DNA from: Leptasterias polaris
Lineage: Eukaryota; Echinodermata; Asteroidea; Forcipulatida; Asteriidae
Direction of reading: 5' to 3'
Assembly: GCA_037783415.1 (NCBI GenBank)
Contig: JAZGTN010000027.1
Coordinates: 992,001-1,056,000, forward strand
Length of the DNA: 64,000 bases
Part shown: piece after piece, positions 1-12,287 of the stretch
How positions within the stretch are numbered: position 1 is the first letter of the stretch
Layout: every line of letters starts with the position of its first letter
Notes under the pieces: generated by a model
Seen by the model: only the letters and a program-made list of their open reading frames with translations
Databases searched by the model: none
Told to the model about the DNA's origin: nothing
Program-made: the position numbers and the translations under genes

Positions 1-69
1 TGCATCCTTCGTTAAAGGGAGTCTTATTGGATTTGGGGACAGCAACCTAATTAAAACCCTTTACTTTAA

Positions 70-400
70 AGGCCAAGTATACCTTTGGTTTTGGAATCGT
101 TCGATTGTTTCAACCCTATATAAATGTAGATATATACAACAAAATTAACCTGTGAAAATTTCATTTCAAAAGGTGGTAGCGTTTTTGAAATATCGCAGAA
201 TAATCCTTAATTGGAACACACAATCTGAGAAAAGATTCTCAGATTGAAATGTTTTTGTCCCCCTCTTTCTAAAACCACATTCCTTTGAAGGGAATTGTTT
301 CTAAAAATGTTATACATTATCACCAGCTGCAGTGCTTCTTACCAGGTCAGTTTTTATGGTCATTAATTTTTGGAGTAATTACCAAAGGTATACCCTCCCT
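70..400. mobile_element. TTAA-flanked MITE (family C), copy 1
   Basis: A 331-bp non-autonomous element whose ends mirror each other: AGGCCAAGTATACCTTTGGT at the left and the complement of AGGGAGGGTATACCTTTGGT at the right. TTAA stands just outside both ends (66-69 and 401-404), as expected for piggyBac- or Kolobok-type insertion. The middle holds a short inverted repeat around AATCTGAGAAAAGATTCTCAGATT-like sequence. Four further long copies lie at 8397, 39636, 40046 and 51713. No coding capacity. Confidence 0.7.
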
Positions 401-404
401 TTAA

Positions 405-2190
405 TGATGTAGACTATCTAACATTTGTTCACAAAGAGAGTGACTTTGTACATTCCAGGTCCTTCTGGCAGGCAAAATACTGCAAGTAGTAATATGGGAA
501 ATATTACATTTTGTGCCATAATTTCCACATTGAGATGCACCCCCTTTCTTCATACATACATGTCATATCAAAAGTTGATAAAATCAGACGATGCAATCTC
601 CATAAATATGAAATTTAATATTTTCTTCCATTGAGATGTGTACAAATAGTGCCTGCAGAAAGTCCAGGCTCTGTGGCAATTGTGTAAACATGTGATGTCA
701 CAGATTTCATGGTCTATTTAGCACAGATCTATCCACAGGCATGCAACCTTGTCATTGCAAAATAACAGAAAAGGCCAAACGCACTTAAGTTTGCTCAGTG
801 TTTTTCAATTTTCTATTGAATTTTTATTAAAGGAAAAAAAGAGGAAATCATCTGATCAGATGAAAAGTCGAAAGCTTGAATCCAGAGAAAACTTCACTAA
901 AACACATGTAGGGGATCTTGTTTTTTTGTTACTCAAAACAGTATGGTATCTTTGTCTTTAAAACAAGTATTGTTCATGAGAATTTAAATTGTCTGTAAAT
1001 GTCAAGGTTTATCATTTCCCGAACAGCTAGAACAAAAAGCAGATCCAAAAAACCAACATATGTCTCAAGATGCTTAGTATCCGTACAAGGTAAAAAAAAT
1101 TTTTTTACAAATTGTATTTACCTTTTTGAAAAAATCAATACTTTCTTTCTGGGTAAACATCAAACCTACATTTACATGTATGCCTTTGAGGTAACCACAT
1201 GACCTGTTTACTTTGTTTACACCCAATCCTGCAACCCTGTTTGTTTCATTAATAAATTTACAAAAATCATGACTTCTGAAAATAATAATTTTAATTTCTT
1301 TTTATATGGCACACTAAGCACAGAGAAATTTTGATTAGCAAACAAGCCAAGAAGTCTAAATGTTCAGGTGTTTTGTTTAAAATTACAACACTTGCTCCAA
1401 GAAGCTTTCGATTATTTCCCTCAAAAATATTTTCATCTCAACATTAACTTTAATTTTATGAAAAGACACTGAGGCATAAACCTGGTAACTCGACACTAAT
1501 TTCTACCTCATGATGATGATGTGGCCCATTGGTGATACAGTATATCCCACTGGGAAATCGTCAGGGTAGATGCGTTAACATACACTTCAATAGAAGTGTT
1601 CCAATGACTGATTGCACTACTAGAGACTATCATATGCCCAGTCATAATGTACCTTAGGACATAGTGGTCCTTTCTCTATGCTTAGGATGACTCCCAGCAC
1701 GGTATCGTCACGCATGAATGATCCAGTAATGCAGTTACTGTGTCACAATGTTGAAACAATAAAAAGGACCTCCCTGCCACAACCAATTATCAAGGACTGA
1801 AGGTGTGCCAGCTTGGAATTAACAAATCAATCCAGCGGAGCGATTATTAATTAGGCCACAATGTCCATCAATTATCTTTGGCTTTTAGTATTATGGAAAT
1901 AGCTGTTAAAGTGACAGGCTGGTAGTACTACCCATCACTTCCACCTTCAGGGCAATCATAAGTTGAGAATGGTGAAGGGGTTTTAATGAAAAAAGGGGTA
2001 AGAAATTTGCCTCTAACCCTAAGGCAGGCTCCACTAGGTTTATAGACGTGACATTAACTTCCAGTTTGCATCCACACAGCAGGCCATTTGGATGAGAAAG
2101 TGTCAACATCTAAAATGTTATTGCACAAAGCTTAATACCTTGCTCTACGCAATAACCAGACACAATGTTGTGCACACTATTATTCATAAC
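405..2190. other. No gene seen; presumed intron of the receptor gene
   Basis: No exon, RNA gene or clear repeat could be recognised. The stretch 1500-1860 is less AT-rich than its surroundings and contains homeodomain-like TAATTA sequence near 1850, so it could be a conserved non-coding block, but nothing decisive is visible. Confidence 0.4.
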
Positions 2191-2305
2191 CAAGCTTGAT
2201 ACTTCACAGAGGCAATGGCAATTGCCTCCATGCCCCTGGCCATTGCCTCGATGCCCCTTTGAAATATTCCAGTACAAATGTTCATTTCTGTCCAAGAGCT
2301 GCCCC
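2191..2305. repeat. Hairpin repeat family A2, fragment
   Basis: Contains the family signature GCTTGATACTTCACAGAGGC followed by two facing copies of GGCAATTGCCTCCATGCCCC-like sequence and a tail like CTTTGAAATATTCCAGTA. The same order occurs at 36147, 42736 and 62866. No coding capacity. Confidence 0.55.
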
Positions 2306-2542
2306 TTGTCCAGGAAAACCCGCTTGCCATTACGAGCAGGAACTACATGTGTAGATTTTGTTCTCTCTGCGATCATGATTGTTCAGAACAATTCTAAAAA
2401 CTCCACAAACTCACATCAGTAAGAACCATGGAACAATGAGTAATTACAGTGACAGGTCAATGTTTTAACCCTGTAGTTTTTACCTCGATGATGCAACAAA
2501 ACAATGCGCAATGTTGTAGAGGTAAAAGCAAAAATAGTATTC

Positions 2543-3291
2543 TAAAGCCGTGTTCCCATTGGACTTTTTTTTGCTAAAGTACCGCGACTTTTCAGTAGAT
2601 TTACAAAATTAAATCCAATGGGAACGCATGGTAAACTGACCTCCCTGTCAACTTACCGCGACCGTGATGTAAAACTAACAGGCTGAAAGAGGTCGCGGAA
2701 GAAACTTCCGCTCAGCCACGGTAACTTAACAGGGCCGCTAAAAAGTCCAATGGGAACGCTCCGCGCTGTAAACCTACCGCGACCACGATGTAAAACGCTA
2801 CACAAACAACACCACTTCCTGTATACGACACAACTATACACAGAGGGCGCGCGAAAATGGTAATATGGTTCCCTGTCTCGTTTGCACTGATGGCAGCGTG
2901 TTTACATGTAGCATGCATTACAAAAACAACGCTCAGCGCTTTTTCAATCTCGTCCAGTTGCTGTAGTTTCGCTACTGTGCACATGCGGTTAGAAACATGG
3001 CAGATTTGATCGATTTTGTGAGGAGTTTAATTGGACTAGATAAACGTGAAAATGCCGAAGAATTCAACGCTAGAAAACTACGTCACAGGCAAGTCTTATC
3101 CTGCATAGGTCAAAGGTGACTGTGCACAGCGCCCGCGATGTGTGACATTCTGCCAGTTTCGAACAGCAAGGTAACTGTTCCGTCGCGGAATTTAAGTCCA
3201 GGTGGGAACGCACGGTAGAATTACACTTAATCCAGTCACGGTAACTTACCGCGTGGCCGCGGAAGAAAAAGTCCAATGGGAACACGGCTTT
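2543..3291. mobile_element. Non-autonomous DNA transposon with repeated terminal motif
   Basis: A 749-bp element with matching inverted ends (TAAAGCCGTGTTCCCATTGG at the left, its complement at the right). A 7-bp flanking duplication is visible: AGTATTC at 2536-2542 and AGTATCC at 3292-3298, with one mismatch. The core CCAATGGGAACG recurs inside the element near 2615, 2745 and, degenerate, 3193. The element at 25463-26317 has sister ends. An open frame starting at 2997 may be the remnant of a transposase gene. Superfamily not determined. Confidence 0.7.
2997..3119 (+). pseudogene. Short ORF in a DNA transposon, possible transposase N-terminus remnant
   Basis: Forty codons starting ATGGCAGATTTGATC and reading MADLIDFVRSLIGLDKRE, then a charged stretch, before a TGA. 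The composition is more protein-like than the surrounding sequence, and it lies wholly inside the 749-bp element. I infer the start of a transposase or accessory gene whose body has been deleted. The family is not recognised and the coding status is a guess. Confidence 0.3.
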
Positions 3292-3426
3292 AGTATCCCC
3301 GATGCGATTAATTATTACAGATGTATTAAATGCATTTGCAACCCTTGTTTCTCATTCATGCGGTGAGTTTGGTGACTTGTGTTGTTGAGTAAACTGATCA
3401 CTGCGACACTGTGCCTTTAATACTTG

Positions 3427-3609
3427 GGGCTCAATTTCACAAAAAGTTACTCAGCATCTTGCTTACAAGAATATGGTTAGCAGCCAAAATACCATGTCAC
3501 TCATACACATCAGGATCAGACTGGTATTCTGCTTATTTTCACTTACTGGAAGAACTTACTGAAGTGTTAAGCACTATTGTCTGCTTAAGCGGCTCTATGA
3601 AATCGGGCC
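3427..3609. mobile_element. GGCCCAATTTC hairpin MITE (family B), diverged copy
   Basis: Begins GGGGCTCAATTTCAC and ends CTCTATGAAATCGGGCC, which are complementary apart from substitutions. The internal order (lagged GCTTA motifs, AAGAATATGGTTAGCAGCC, ATACCATGTCAC, GACTGGTATTCTGCT) matches copies at 8154, 42787 and 50824. Confidence 0.65.
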
Positions 3610-3638
3610 ATGTAGTTTCATCTGAAAAGTTTTGACTT

Positions 3639-3809
3639 CAGGCCGGGATTTTCATCCTTGAGAGGGTAAGGCCATTTTCATGTTGCCAAGGGCATCTCCA
3701 CTGGAAAATCTTTAAGTCTATGGGAAACTTGATGGGAAACTTTTGATGGGGCACTAAGGCCAAGACCAAGGCCATGGCCTTCGTTGCCTTCAGTTTAATT
3801 CCAGGCTTG
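3639..3809. mobile_element. CAGGCCTGGAATT hairpin element (family A)
   Basis: Runs from CAGGCCGGGATTTTCATCC to AATTCCAGGCTTG, giving inverted ends, with the internal signatures GAGAGGGTAAGGCCATTTTC, GTCTATGGGAAACTT and GGCCAAGACCA. Comparable copies lie at 11995, 21296, 27732, 31063 and 34046. No coding capacity. Confidence 0.65.
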
Positions 3810-4290
3810 ATGACTTGGAGAGAAAAAACACCCTCACACTTATGAAGGTAACACAAATATGCTTTTTATCAAACTTGAAAAATATATATGTTAATCTTTG
3901 TTTGCTGAACAGAAAATCAGAGATATGAAAACAGCGTAAAGCAAACAATTCTCTGTTTATGAGGGTTAAGTTTGGATTTAATGGAAACAACCTCAGCCAG
4001 GTTGACAAGAGATGTGTCTTCTTGATGACATACAGGGTTATACATTGCAGATGGATGAGTCACCTAGTAACAGTGATAATGGCTCATTGTAACTGTAAGA
4101 TATGCCCTGCGCTTCTCCAACAGCACATAGGGTAGGTAGTAAATGCCAATCCTCTTGTCCCTTGTTTAAAAAATATAAATTATTTTCTTGTCTTGGTAGG
4201 AAGCACTGTTTATCAATCATTATATGACTTGAAAAATAAATGTAAAATTTTAAATAATTGTTGATATTGTTGTAACAACTTTTAAAAATT

Positions 4291-4334
4291 TGGGGTAAAC
4301 AAAAAATTGGCTAGAGCAGGATTTGAACCTTGCC
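4291..4334 (-). mobile_element. tRNA-Asn-like SINE, 5'-truncated fragment
   Basis: Read on the minus strand it gives GGTTCAAATCCTGCTCTAG followed by CCAATTTTTTGTTTACCCC. This is the T-arm and the start of the tail of the SINE seen whole at 14513, 30679 and 49443. The 5' half is missing. Confidence 0.5.
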
Positions 4335-7300
4335 ATCATACCTTTTCAATATTTTGTTCAAAAAGTACACATGAAATACATGTGTGCACTTGGCGGGTAT
4401 CAGCAGTGTCACTTGGTGGGTATCAGCAGTGTCAGGGTACTAACTGTATTGTGTCTGTAGTAATGTCAGCTTATTATAAACTTCAGTTTCAGCAAAATAA
4501 ACTCACCGCACACGAACATTATCATACCATTAACTTTCAAATCGCTAGTTGTCCTTTCTCTATCTAAACATGTAGGCCTACTTGAATGGTATGTACATGT
4601 ATGTTAATGCATGTTCATTCACACCCAGTGTAGTACTAGTAGCTGTGTTTGGTGCTCAGTTTGTTCACAGTGATCAACCAATTCTCCATTCAGGAGTACA
4701 CTAATGCCTTCTACATTACAGAAGAGGTTAAAAGAGGACATTTTACCTGTCAAGTCCTCAACCAAAGCTTTACAGTAATAGTATATAACAACCCTCAGTC
4801 TCCTCACTCTCCTGCCAAGTATATGTTTTTGTTAAACTGCCATCCCTCGATGGACAGTTATAAGAGGCAGAGATTGTCTTGAGTTAATATTATTACAAGA
4901 TGGTGATGATTCCGCTCTAGCCTCAAGGGAGTTCATTGATTTTCCATTCTACCTTCTCCCCCATAAATAACAAAATTATCAAATTTTGTTTTGGGCAGGA
5001 GAAATCTGTTGCCAACAGTTTCCTTGACAAGTAAGATGGATAAACCTCAGCGGTTGAAGTTGAATTCATGTAAACATCCGACGGAATTTCCATAAAGTGA
5101 AAGTTGTTTTTTCTGGATGTTAAAATGAAAGCAGGTTGTGACTTTATAAGATTATTTAGGCTTTTAAATTATTTTCAGCAAGCATGCATGTCCATTCATA
5201 TGTTGGAACATTTGTGGGTGGTTTCAGTTAAATTTTTAATGCCCCCAAAAATTACAATAATTGGGAAAACTGCTAACTGCTGATGAATGCAAAGTGCTAC
5301 CCGTTATTGTGTTTCTTGTCTTATCTTCCTAACACATTGTTTCCTTAGTAGCAGATTATCCAAGTCAAATGTCCCTGATCCCAATACAAGTACAAACTAT
5401 TCAAAACATGCTGTGAATGATAAATTTCATCCCATCTTCAAAGTAATCCTTCAAATTTACAACACAAGTATTTCAAACATGCACTTAAACAGGAGGCTGT
5501 AAACAGGAAGGTCTCTCAATACAACAGACCTATGTAAGTTGTTTACCGTATAACAATTGTACACCACTGTGTGTTGCACAGCCAAAATATTATACTGATC
5601 AGGGTGGGACAAAAGATCATCAGAAAATTGTGTCAACAGGGAGAGCACTCCAGCTAAGACTTTGCCCTGTTGGTCTTACTCTCAAAAAAATGTTGAATCT
5701 CTCTACTTTGATTTGGCATGAAAGTGTTAGCTGGAATGTGGAAATAAATGTGGGATATCTGAACGTGATGGAAAATTACGAACAAGGGGACATGGTGAAA
5801 ACTAGCAACACTTTTTGAAGCATAGATTTACAAATACATGTAGTTTACAAATCCTTTTAATAGCAGATTGTTTTGACTTGTTGTTGCAATCAAAAAGTTG
5901 TCCTTTTCTAACAAAAGAAAATTTGTCTTGTCAGTGTGTAAAAACCATCAGCTCTATAAAACAAAACAAAAAATATATTTTTGGGGTCCTAGAGCGGTAG
6001 GCACCCTACATATGTGTGTCAGCATTCTCAGAAAACCTAACAAACTTGCAGTGGTTAGATATTAAGATGATGAAGCGATGATACACTCCCACAACATCCA
6101 GCAATGTTTGAAATGTCACTATGCCCCTAAGTACACATTGGCAGTTTGGCCAACAAAACAAAATGTGCAAGATGTTTATTGACATATGACAAGAGCTGAT
6201 GCCTAATGTATTAAAGGAATGAATTGTGCAGGTAGGATAGACCTGTAGGCCTACAAACATGTACTCTGTATCTGTAACATTGTCACTGTGCAGACATCTT
6301 CAACAACACACTGTCACACCGTCCTAGTTTTGGATCAACAATTTTGTACATTATTATTGGGCATGGAAGTCTCTGGAAACACGTGGGCCCTCTTCAACAG
6401 AAATGGTTTACTAACCAAAATACACTGAAATATTTGCACTAATAATAATTGGTACCCTGCAAATTTTTTCTTAGCAAATACGTGTCAAGCAATATTTTGT
6501 GCTTGACAACATTGTGACATTGGAACCCCTTAACTTGGCCATGGTATACATACAATGTAGCTGTTAAAAAAGGTATTATATATTTTTTTAAATTGATATA
6601 CCGGTAATAGTATACAAGGATGACATTCCATGACTGCATGCCATACACATCCTACATGTACATGTATGTATTACTAAGTTTAGTTGTCAAATTCCATTAT
6701 GACATTGTTCATAATGAAAACATTAAATATAATTGGTTTTAGAAAAGGAAACTTTAATTTTGCATTTCGTTAAAAGTGACACATGCATCAGTGCATCAGT
6801 GCATGCAGTGTACATTGTAATAGTTCAATAAGGTCCTTTTTTCAACACTGCCTTAAATCACTACAGCCCCTTGCTTACATGTACCACCCCGTTAACACGC
6901 CTGGAGCTTTTATGGGATGAAGTGTCTAAACAAGGCAACACAACACACCATCATGGCTATGGATCCATAGCACACAGCCCCAGACCTTGTTGATGTTTAC
7001 GAGAGATCATGAATGCAACAGTAGAAGCATTACAAAAGCCAACGAGGATTACATCCGCTAAGAAAGTGGAAGTTGGAATACAACGAGAGCAAAAGAAGTC
7101 TCTTGGCATGTAAGACTCTTTCACTCCGCCCGTAATTACCGTGGATCTCTCCAAAGACATCTCAACTCTGGAGAAACTTGTATAAACAGCTTTTGTTCAT
7201 TCATGAAGCTATTCATAGCTGATAAGGAAGAGGCTGGTCCCGTGTCCAGACAGAGATCCTGCACTCCAGAATTTTTGGTAATCATAATGTGCAGGACACT

Positions 7301-8153
7301 TACATTTGGTGTACATTTTACAATTGCATGCATACTATGTACATGAACAGCAGCACACTATGCTGCAAAGTTTTGGTTTTACATCAAGCATCCCAACAAG
7401 TACTCTTCAAGTACTTTACATTATTACAGTACTTACAACTCCCAATAAATATTTGATTTTCTTGAAAGAATCTTCACATGTTAACTCCCCCGCCCCCTTA
7501 ACACATTCACGTTGGAGGACGTGTATACACGCCAAACTTTTCCTAACTGGCTTACGGTGGACGGCTGACGTGTACATCTATGGGGACATTCCATTGTTAT
7601 TCATTTCCCAGCACAAAGAGGGACAGATTTCCCAGCACAAAGAGGGACAGATGGTGCTGGAATTGATGCTCAAAATCTCCCTTTTGGGAGGTTTCTGTAA
7701 TCCCTGATTCCAGACCTTGAAATCTAGCCCCAGATTCCAGCATGTTCAGAGTACCACGGCAGACTATTGGCTGTGGCTTACGGTCGAAGTTTTGCGATTC
7801 ACGGTAAATTCATACACATATTTTCTCGAAAAAAACCCCAACATATTCCGATGCTTAAGTAAGGAACAAAGGTCTTAAATTAAACCCAAGTGCACTTCCA
7901 ATTTGTTCCTACAAATTCAGCAGATTTTTTTGTAGGATGAACAAAGGTTGAAATCCTGTACTATTTAAAGACTGTATAGAAGGGCCAGAAATTGTTGTAT
8001 ACAAAGGGCCGGGTTCAATAACAAAAATACATAAATCACATTTGGGAAAGTATCAACGCAGTGATTAAATTCTGGATGCTTCTCTTGTTGCATCATGAGA
8101 CGTATCAACTGATAAATGTGGGTCTACAGTGTAAGTTATGTACAATTACATCA
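4335..8153. other. No gene seen; presumed intron
   Basis: About 3.8 kb with no exon or family-level repeat that I recognise. Short open frames here have no protein-like features. The only clear structure is a 24-bp direct duplication at 7604-7651. Confidence 0.4.
7604..7651. repeat. Tandem duplication, 2 x 24 bp
   Basis: Two identical adjacent units of TTTCCCAGCACAAAGAGGGA plus CAGA. Because 24 is a multiple of three, it appears as a repeated SQHKEGQI in the longest open frame there, which is otherwise unremarkable. Confidence 0.9.
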
Positions 8154-8336
8154 GGGCCACATTTCATAGAGCTGCTTAAGCACAAAAAGTAGCTAAGCCC
8201 AACAATATTTTGCTTACCAGAATAAGGTTACCAGCCAAACTACCTTGTCACATGTACAATGTTTGACTGGTATCCTGCTCATTTCTGCTTAGCAGACAAT
8301 CGTTAAGCAATATTTTCTGCTTAAGCAGCTCTATGG
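8154..8336. mobile_element. GGCCCAATTTC hairpin MITE (family B)
   Basis: Starts GGGCCACATTTCATAGAGCT and ends GCTTAAGCAGCTCTATGG, complementary ends about 180 bp apart. The internal order CAGAATAAGGTTACCAGCC, CACATGTACAATGTTTGACT and GGTATCCTGCTCATTTCTGC is shared with 42787 and 50824. Confidence 0.7.
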
Positions 8337-8396
8337 TAACTAGAATGAGATTCTTCAGAAGCAACCTAATTCCCAAGCAACCTGACAATAAACAAT

Positions 8397-8751
8397 TGGG
8401 AGGGTACACCCTTGGTAATTACTCCAAAAAATAATGACAAAAACAACTTACTTGGAAAAAGCACTGCAGCTGTTGACAACAGATAACATTTTGAGAAACG
8501 ATTCCCTTCTAAGGAATACCGTTTTATAGAAACTTGAGAAAGGGAGTCAAAACAATTTCAATCTGAGAAATGTTTCATGCATGAATTCTTTCTCAGATTG
8601 TGTATTCCAATATTCTTCATGCGTGGACAAAACCGCTACAGATTTTCGGCCTTATTAAATGGTTAGTTTTATTGTAGGCTCCATATCTAGATTTATATAG
8701 GATTAAAATAATCAAACTGTTCCAAAAACCAAAGACATACTTTGCCTTTAA
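8397..8751. mobile_element. TTAA-type MITE (family C), copy 2, left flank lost
   Basis: In inverse orientation to copy 1: AGGGTACACCCTTGGTAATT at the left, CAAAGACATACTTTGCCTTTAA at the right, and an internal inverted CTCAGATTGTGTATTCC motif as at 70-400 and 40046-40431. TTAA remains only at the right end. Confidence 0.6.
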
Positions 8752-8878
8752 CACACAAGTAGAGTATCTCGTTGTAACTGTCACACGCTTTATTCAAACC
8801 ACGAGAAAGGCCACATAATTCCCCCCCCCCCCTACCTATCAACTCCACTCTCAAACCCACAGAGAACTGAATTAGAAA

Positions 8879-9141
8879 ATGTCATGCAATCTAGCCATGG
8901 GCAATAGTGTGGAGAATCCATACAAGCGCAGACACTCAACAATTGGAGCCGCTGCGCGTACAGTTGAATCCATCATCAGATACCACAAGGATTCCTCACT
9001 GCGTACCAGGCAAAGGTCTCAAGATCATCTGAACGCCCTACGGGCATCCACCCCCATCACCTTCACCACCACAATGTAGTAGAGGATAATGTCAAAGAAT
9101 GGGCCCTCTACCTCAAGAGGGACGGGACCATAGACCACTAG
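8879..9141 (+). other. Coding-like patch of unknown nature
   Basis: A block richer in GC than its surroundings. One frame is open at 8879-9079. A second frame, entered after a possible CATCATCAG acceptor at 8979, stays open to a stop at 9139 and ends VKEWALYLKRDGTIDH. It could be a terminal exon on the plus strand, a frameshifted processed pseudogene, or chance. I do not recognise a family and found no upstream exon. Confidence 0.2.
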
Positions 9142-10590
9142 AGAGGGTCCATGGTGAACATGGAAGTCTGATTACAAGTAGGCTGCATGAACAAGAAGTG
9201 AATGTCTTCACCCACCCACTTGAACAGTACTATTTAGAAGTGAGTTGTTTACATCCATTGAAAATGTAATGCCTGTTTATGTTCACACATAGTACATAAT
9301 GTTGTTTTTCTGGGTTTTGTGCTGTATCCATGTATTTTATATTTTGGTTAAATCTTGTTCATAATGTATCAGCCCCATAATGAGCAATTTACAATGTAGA
9401 TCGATTTGTGCGACTTATAAATGTTTATTTAGAATTTGTTTGTATTTAACATTTTTGTTTCTTAGTACACCTTGTTCGATACCTGATTGCACAATGTAAA
9501 TAAGTATCAAGTAAGACAAGTTATAACACTTAATTTTTAAAATTCATATGAATATTAAGAGTTACATGTACCCAGCCAAGAATTGTCATATCTTATAACA
9601 CTTAATTCTCTATACTGTCTTTGTTACCAACACACTGTACCACCACATACATAACATGTATCACACTAATTTATCCAGAAAGCAATCACCTGAGAACATT
9701 TTTCCACTACATCATTTCACTTTGTCATGTGACACTTGATATTCATTCAAAGACCATGAGATATGGGGTTCAATTTCATGGCAATTATGGACACCATGTT
9801 CTGCTGTGTAAGCAATGTCTCTGAGTTCTACTAATTTGCCACTCGCTCATACATCACCTGAAAAAATGTCCTTGCTAAACGTGCATGCGTCAGTTGTATT
9901 TCTCAAATTCTTCCTGGGCAATTTACACTATAGACCTAAATACTCACAAAAAGGCTGCCTTCAGGGGCCTTTTGCGAGGTTGTTGGTACACGTTGGCAAT
10001 TGGGCGACCCAAATGCTTGACCCTGACCATTTTAAAGTAAAATAATGTATTGTCAATACGGACACATACAGATATAATGGAAGACAATATTGTTGCTCAT
10101 AGTCATAGGAGTATATTTCTGTATGTTATAATCTGTTGTCAAGTACAATTTGTTCGATGTAACAAATTGTGCTCTGAAAAAAAAAGTGAACTGGATGATA
10201 TTGTAGTGGAAGGTTATAGTATGAATAATACAAAGTGGGTGAGTCAATCAAACTCACATACATGTAGATACAATTTATTAATTGGTTTATTGCTAAAAAT
10301 CACATTGCAGCCAAAGGCTGAATTACATGAAATTTAGGCCTGCAATATTAAAAATTACATTAGTAAAACCCAAAATACTAAAAAACAAAAAATATGAAGG
10401 AAAACATACTAAAAAGGACAATCAGTCCGTCATATGTAGAAAATGTAATCTTGATAAATTAGATTTGGGAGATAAATTTAACCAGACAGATAAATATACA
10501 CTTTGCTAAATGGAATGGTACAATGTAGATACATTAAGTACATGAAAACCCACTAATGCATTTTTAGACAAGTTGACATTACTTTAAATA
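9142..10590. other. No gene seen
   Basis: AT-rich sequence with only short chance open frames. No recognised repeat, RNA gene or exon. Confidence 0.4.
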
Positions 10591-10867
10591 AGCTCTTTTC
10601 ACAGAGCCGATTCCTAGGAAATAAAACCCCGGGTAATTACTGAAGAATTTCAACCCCACCACCAGCCATTCCATGTCCATTTGATGCAACTTTCCTGTTG
10701 GTATGATATTGATAACCCTCTACCCACTCTCAAGCTGTGTAGGTATTTCTGGGAAATCACCATTTCCAGACTTCACCGGGGGGATTAGTAACTCAATTTT
10801 GAAAATTTTAAATTAAACATTTTTCCCAGGGGTATTCCGGAAAATTTGTCTCACGTGGAATGTGGCT
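10591..10867. mobile_element. Diverged CTTTTCACA-ended MITE
   Basis: Left end AGCTCTTTTCACAGAGCCGA and right end CTCACGTGGAATGTGGCT are imperfectly complementary. The subterminal sequence GATTCCTAGGAAATAAAACC resembles the element at 16847-17307. No target duplication is clear. Confidence 0.4.
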
Positions 10868-11994
10868 ATTGACACAATTCACCCGACATCATCACTAGAT
10901 GCACCTTGCTAGCGCCATTCTGAAAGTCACATTCCCCTTGTGTTACCCTGAAGTGTGCATTTTAGGTGACATTGCATGCGCGCAGTTAGACTCCCACCAT
11001 ACCTTATGCAATATCAACTGCCACAATGGTAGACCACGCATCCCCCCCCCCCTGTTAGCAGTGCAAGAGGTTAATAGCTTACTTTTTTATGATTGTTGGT
11101 TCAAAAGTTAACTGACCAAGGATGGACTCATCTCAGCAAAATTCCGCATTCCATTGGTTTATTTTATTGTTATGTCTGCAAAGAGCCCTTAATAAGCTAT
11201 GCGACTACACGCAGGAATTTCACTACATCTGAGCCTCTTTTTTTTAATACTGGGCTTGAGGTCCCCAGTGATTCACTTGCCATAGATCTTGCTGTGGTTA
11301 ATGACAGAACCATCAAAAAAAACCAGCAACATTATATTACAGAACAGCAAACAAAATTAATCATATTATTGTAGATTAATGCATGTCCCTGTTCTGTTTT
11401 TGTTCTTTGTGGCAGAGTTTCTTTAAACTCCCACATTGTAATCTGATGACAATGTGATTTTTAAAGTAAAAGATTTTGGTTGCAATTAATGTATGTAAAT
11501 CAGAGCTCCACTTTCAGACAATGATTAAACAAGTACTGCTTTTGGGGCTCCCCTTTCTTTGGATGCTAACAGTGCTAACCACAAAATCAATGTCTCACAT
11601 TTCTCTAGGTACAATGAATGGATCTCATGAATGAAAAGGGAAATGATTGTTCTTTGTATGACTAAGCCATACAAGACACTAAAAGACCTTCACATGATTT
11701 TGCTATAAATATGTAATTAAATGTCCATTCATAAAATAAAAAACCCAATTTGAATACATTACACAAGAAATGTGATGATCTCAGTTTACATGTTTCGGTA
11801 TTATGAGCTATGAAAAACAGTAACCACTACAACTACATACGGACCCTTGTGTGGTTTACTAGTATCCTTCTTCACTCCAACAAAATCTAACCCCATTTTG
11901 GTAACTCAAAACACAAACTGTTGGACTCTGATTATGGTGGTACAATGTACATGATGTATGTCTGATCCCATGGATGTAAAGCAGAATCAGTTTA

Positions 11995-12287
11995 CATGCC
12001 TGGAGTTTCATCTTTGAGAGGGTGAGGCCATTTTCATTTTGGAATCGACATTTCCATTGGAAAATCTTAAAAGTCTATGGAAAACTTCTCAAGTGGCACC
12101 AAGGCCAAGACCAGGGACAACAGAGGCCATGGCCTCCGTGCAATTCCAGGCCTGAATTTAGTGCAGCCCCAGCCAGGCTTGGAATTACAGAGAGGCTATG
12201 GCCTCTGTTGCCCGTGATTTTCCAACAGAGTTGCCCTTTGCAAAATGAAAATGGCCTTGCCCTCTCAAAGATGAATTTCCAGGCATG
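11995..12287. mobile_element. Two family A hairpin elements head to head
   Basis: One copy runs from CATGCCTGGAGTTTCATC to AATTCCAGGCCTG (11995-12154). A second, inverted and shortened copy follows (12174-12287), ending CATTTTCATTTTGC in complement. The whole is a near-palindrome of almost 300 bp, able to form a long cruciform or hairpin RNA. Confidence 0.65.

Noticed and set aside
7306..7707. 133-codon open frame
   Set aside because: No signal, domain or splice-site support; only an internal 24-bp duplication makes it look regular.
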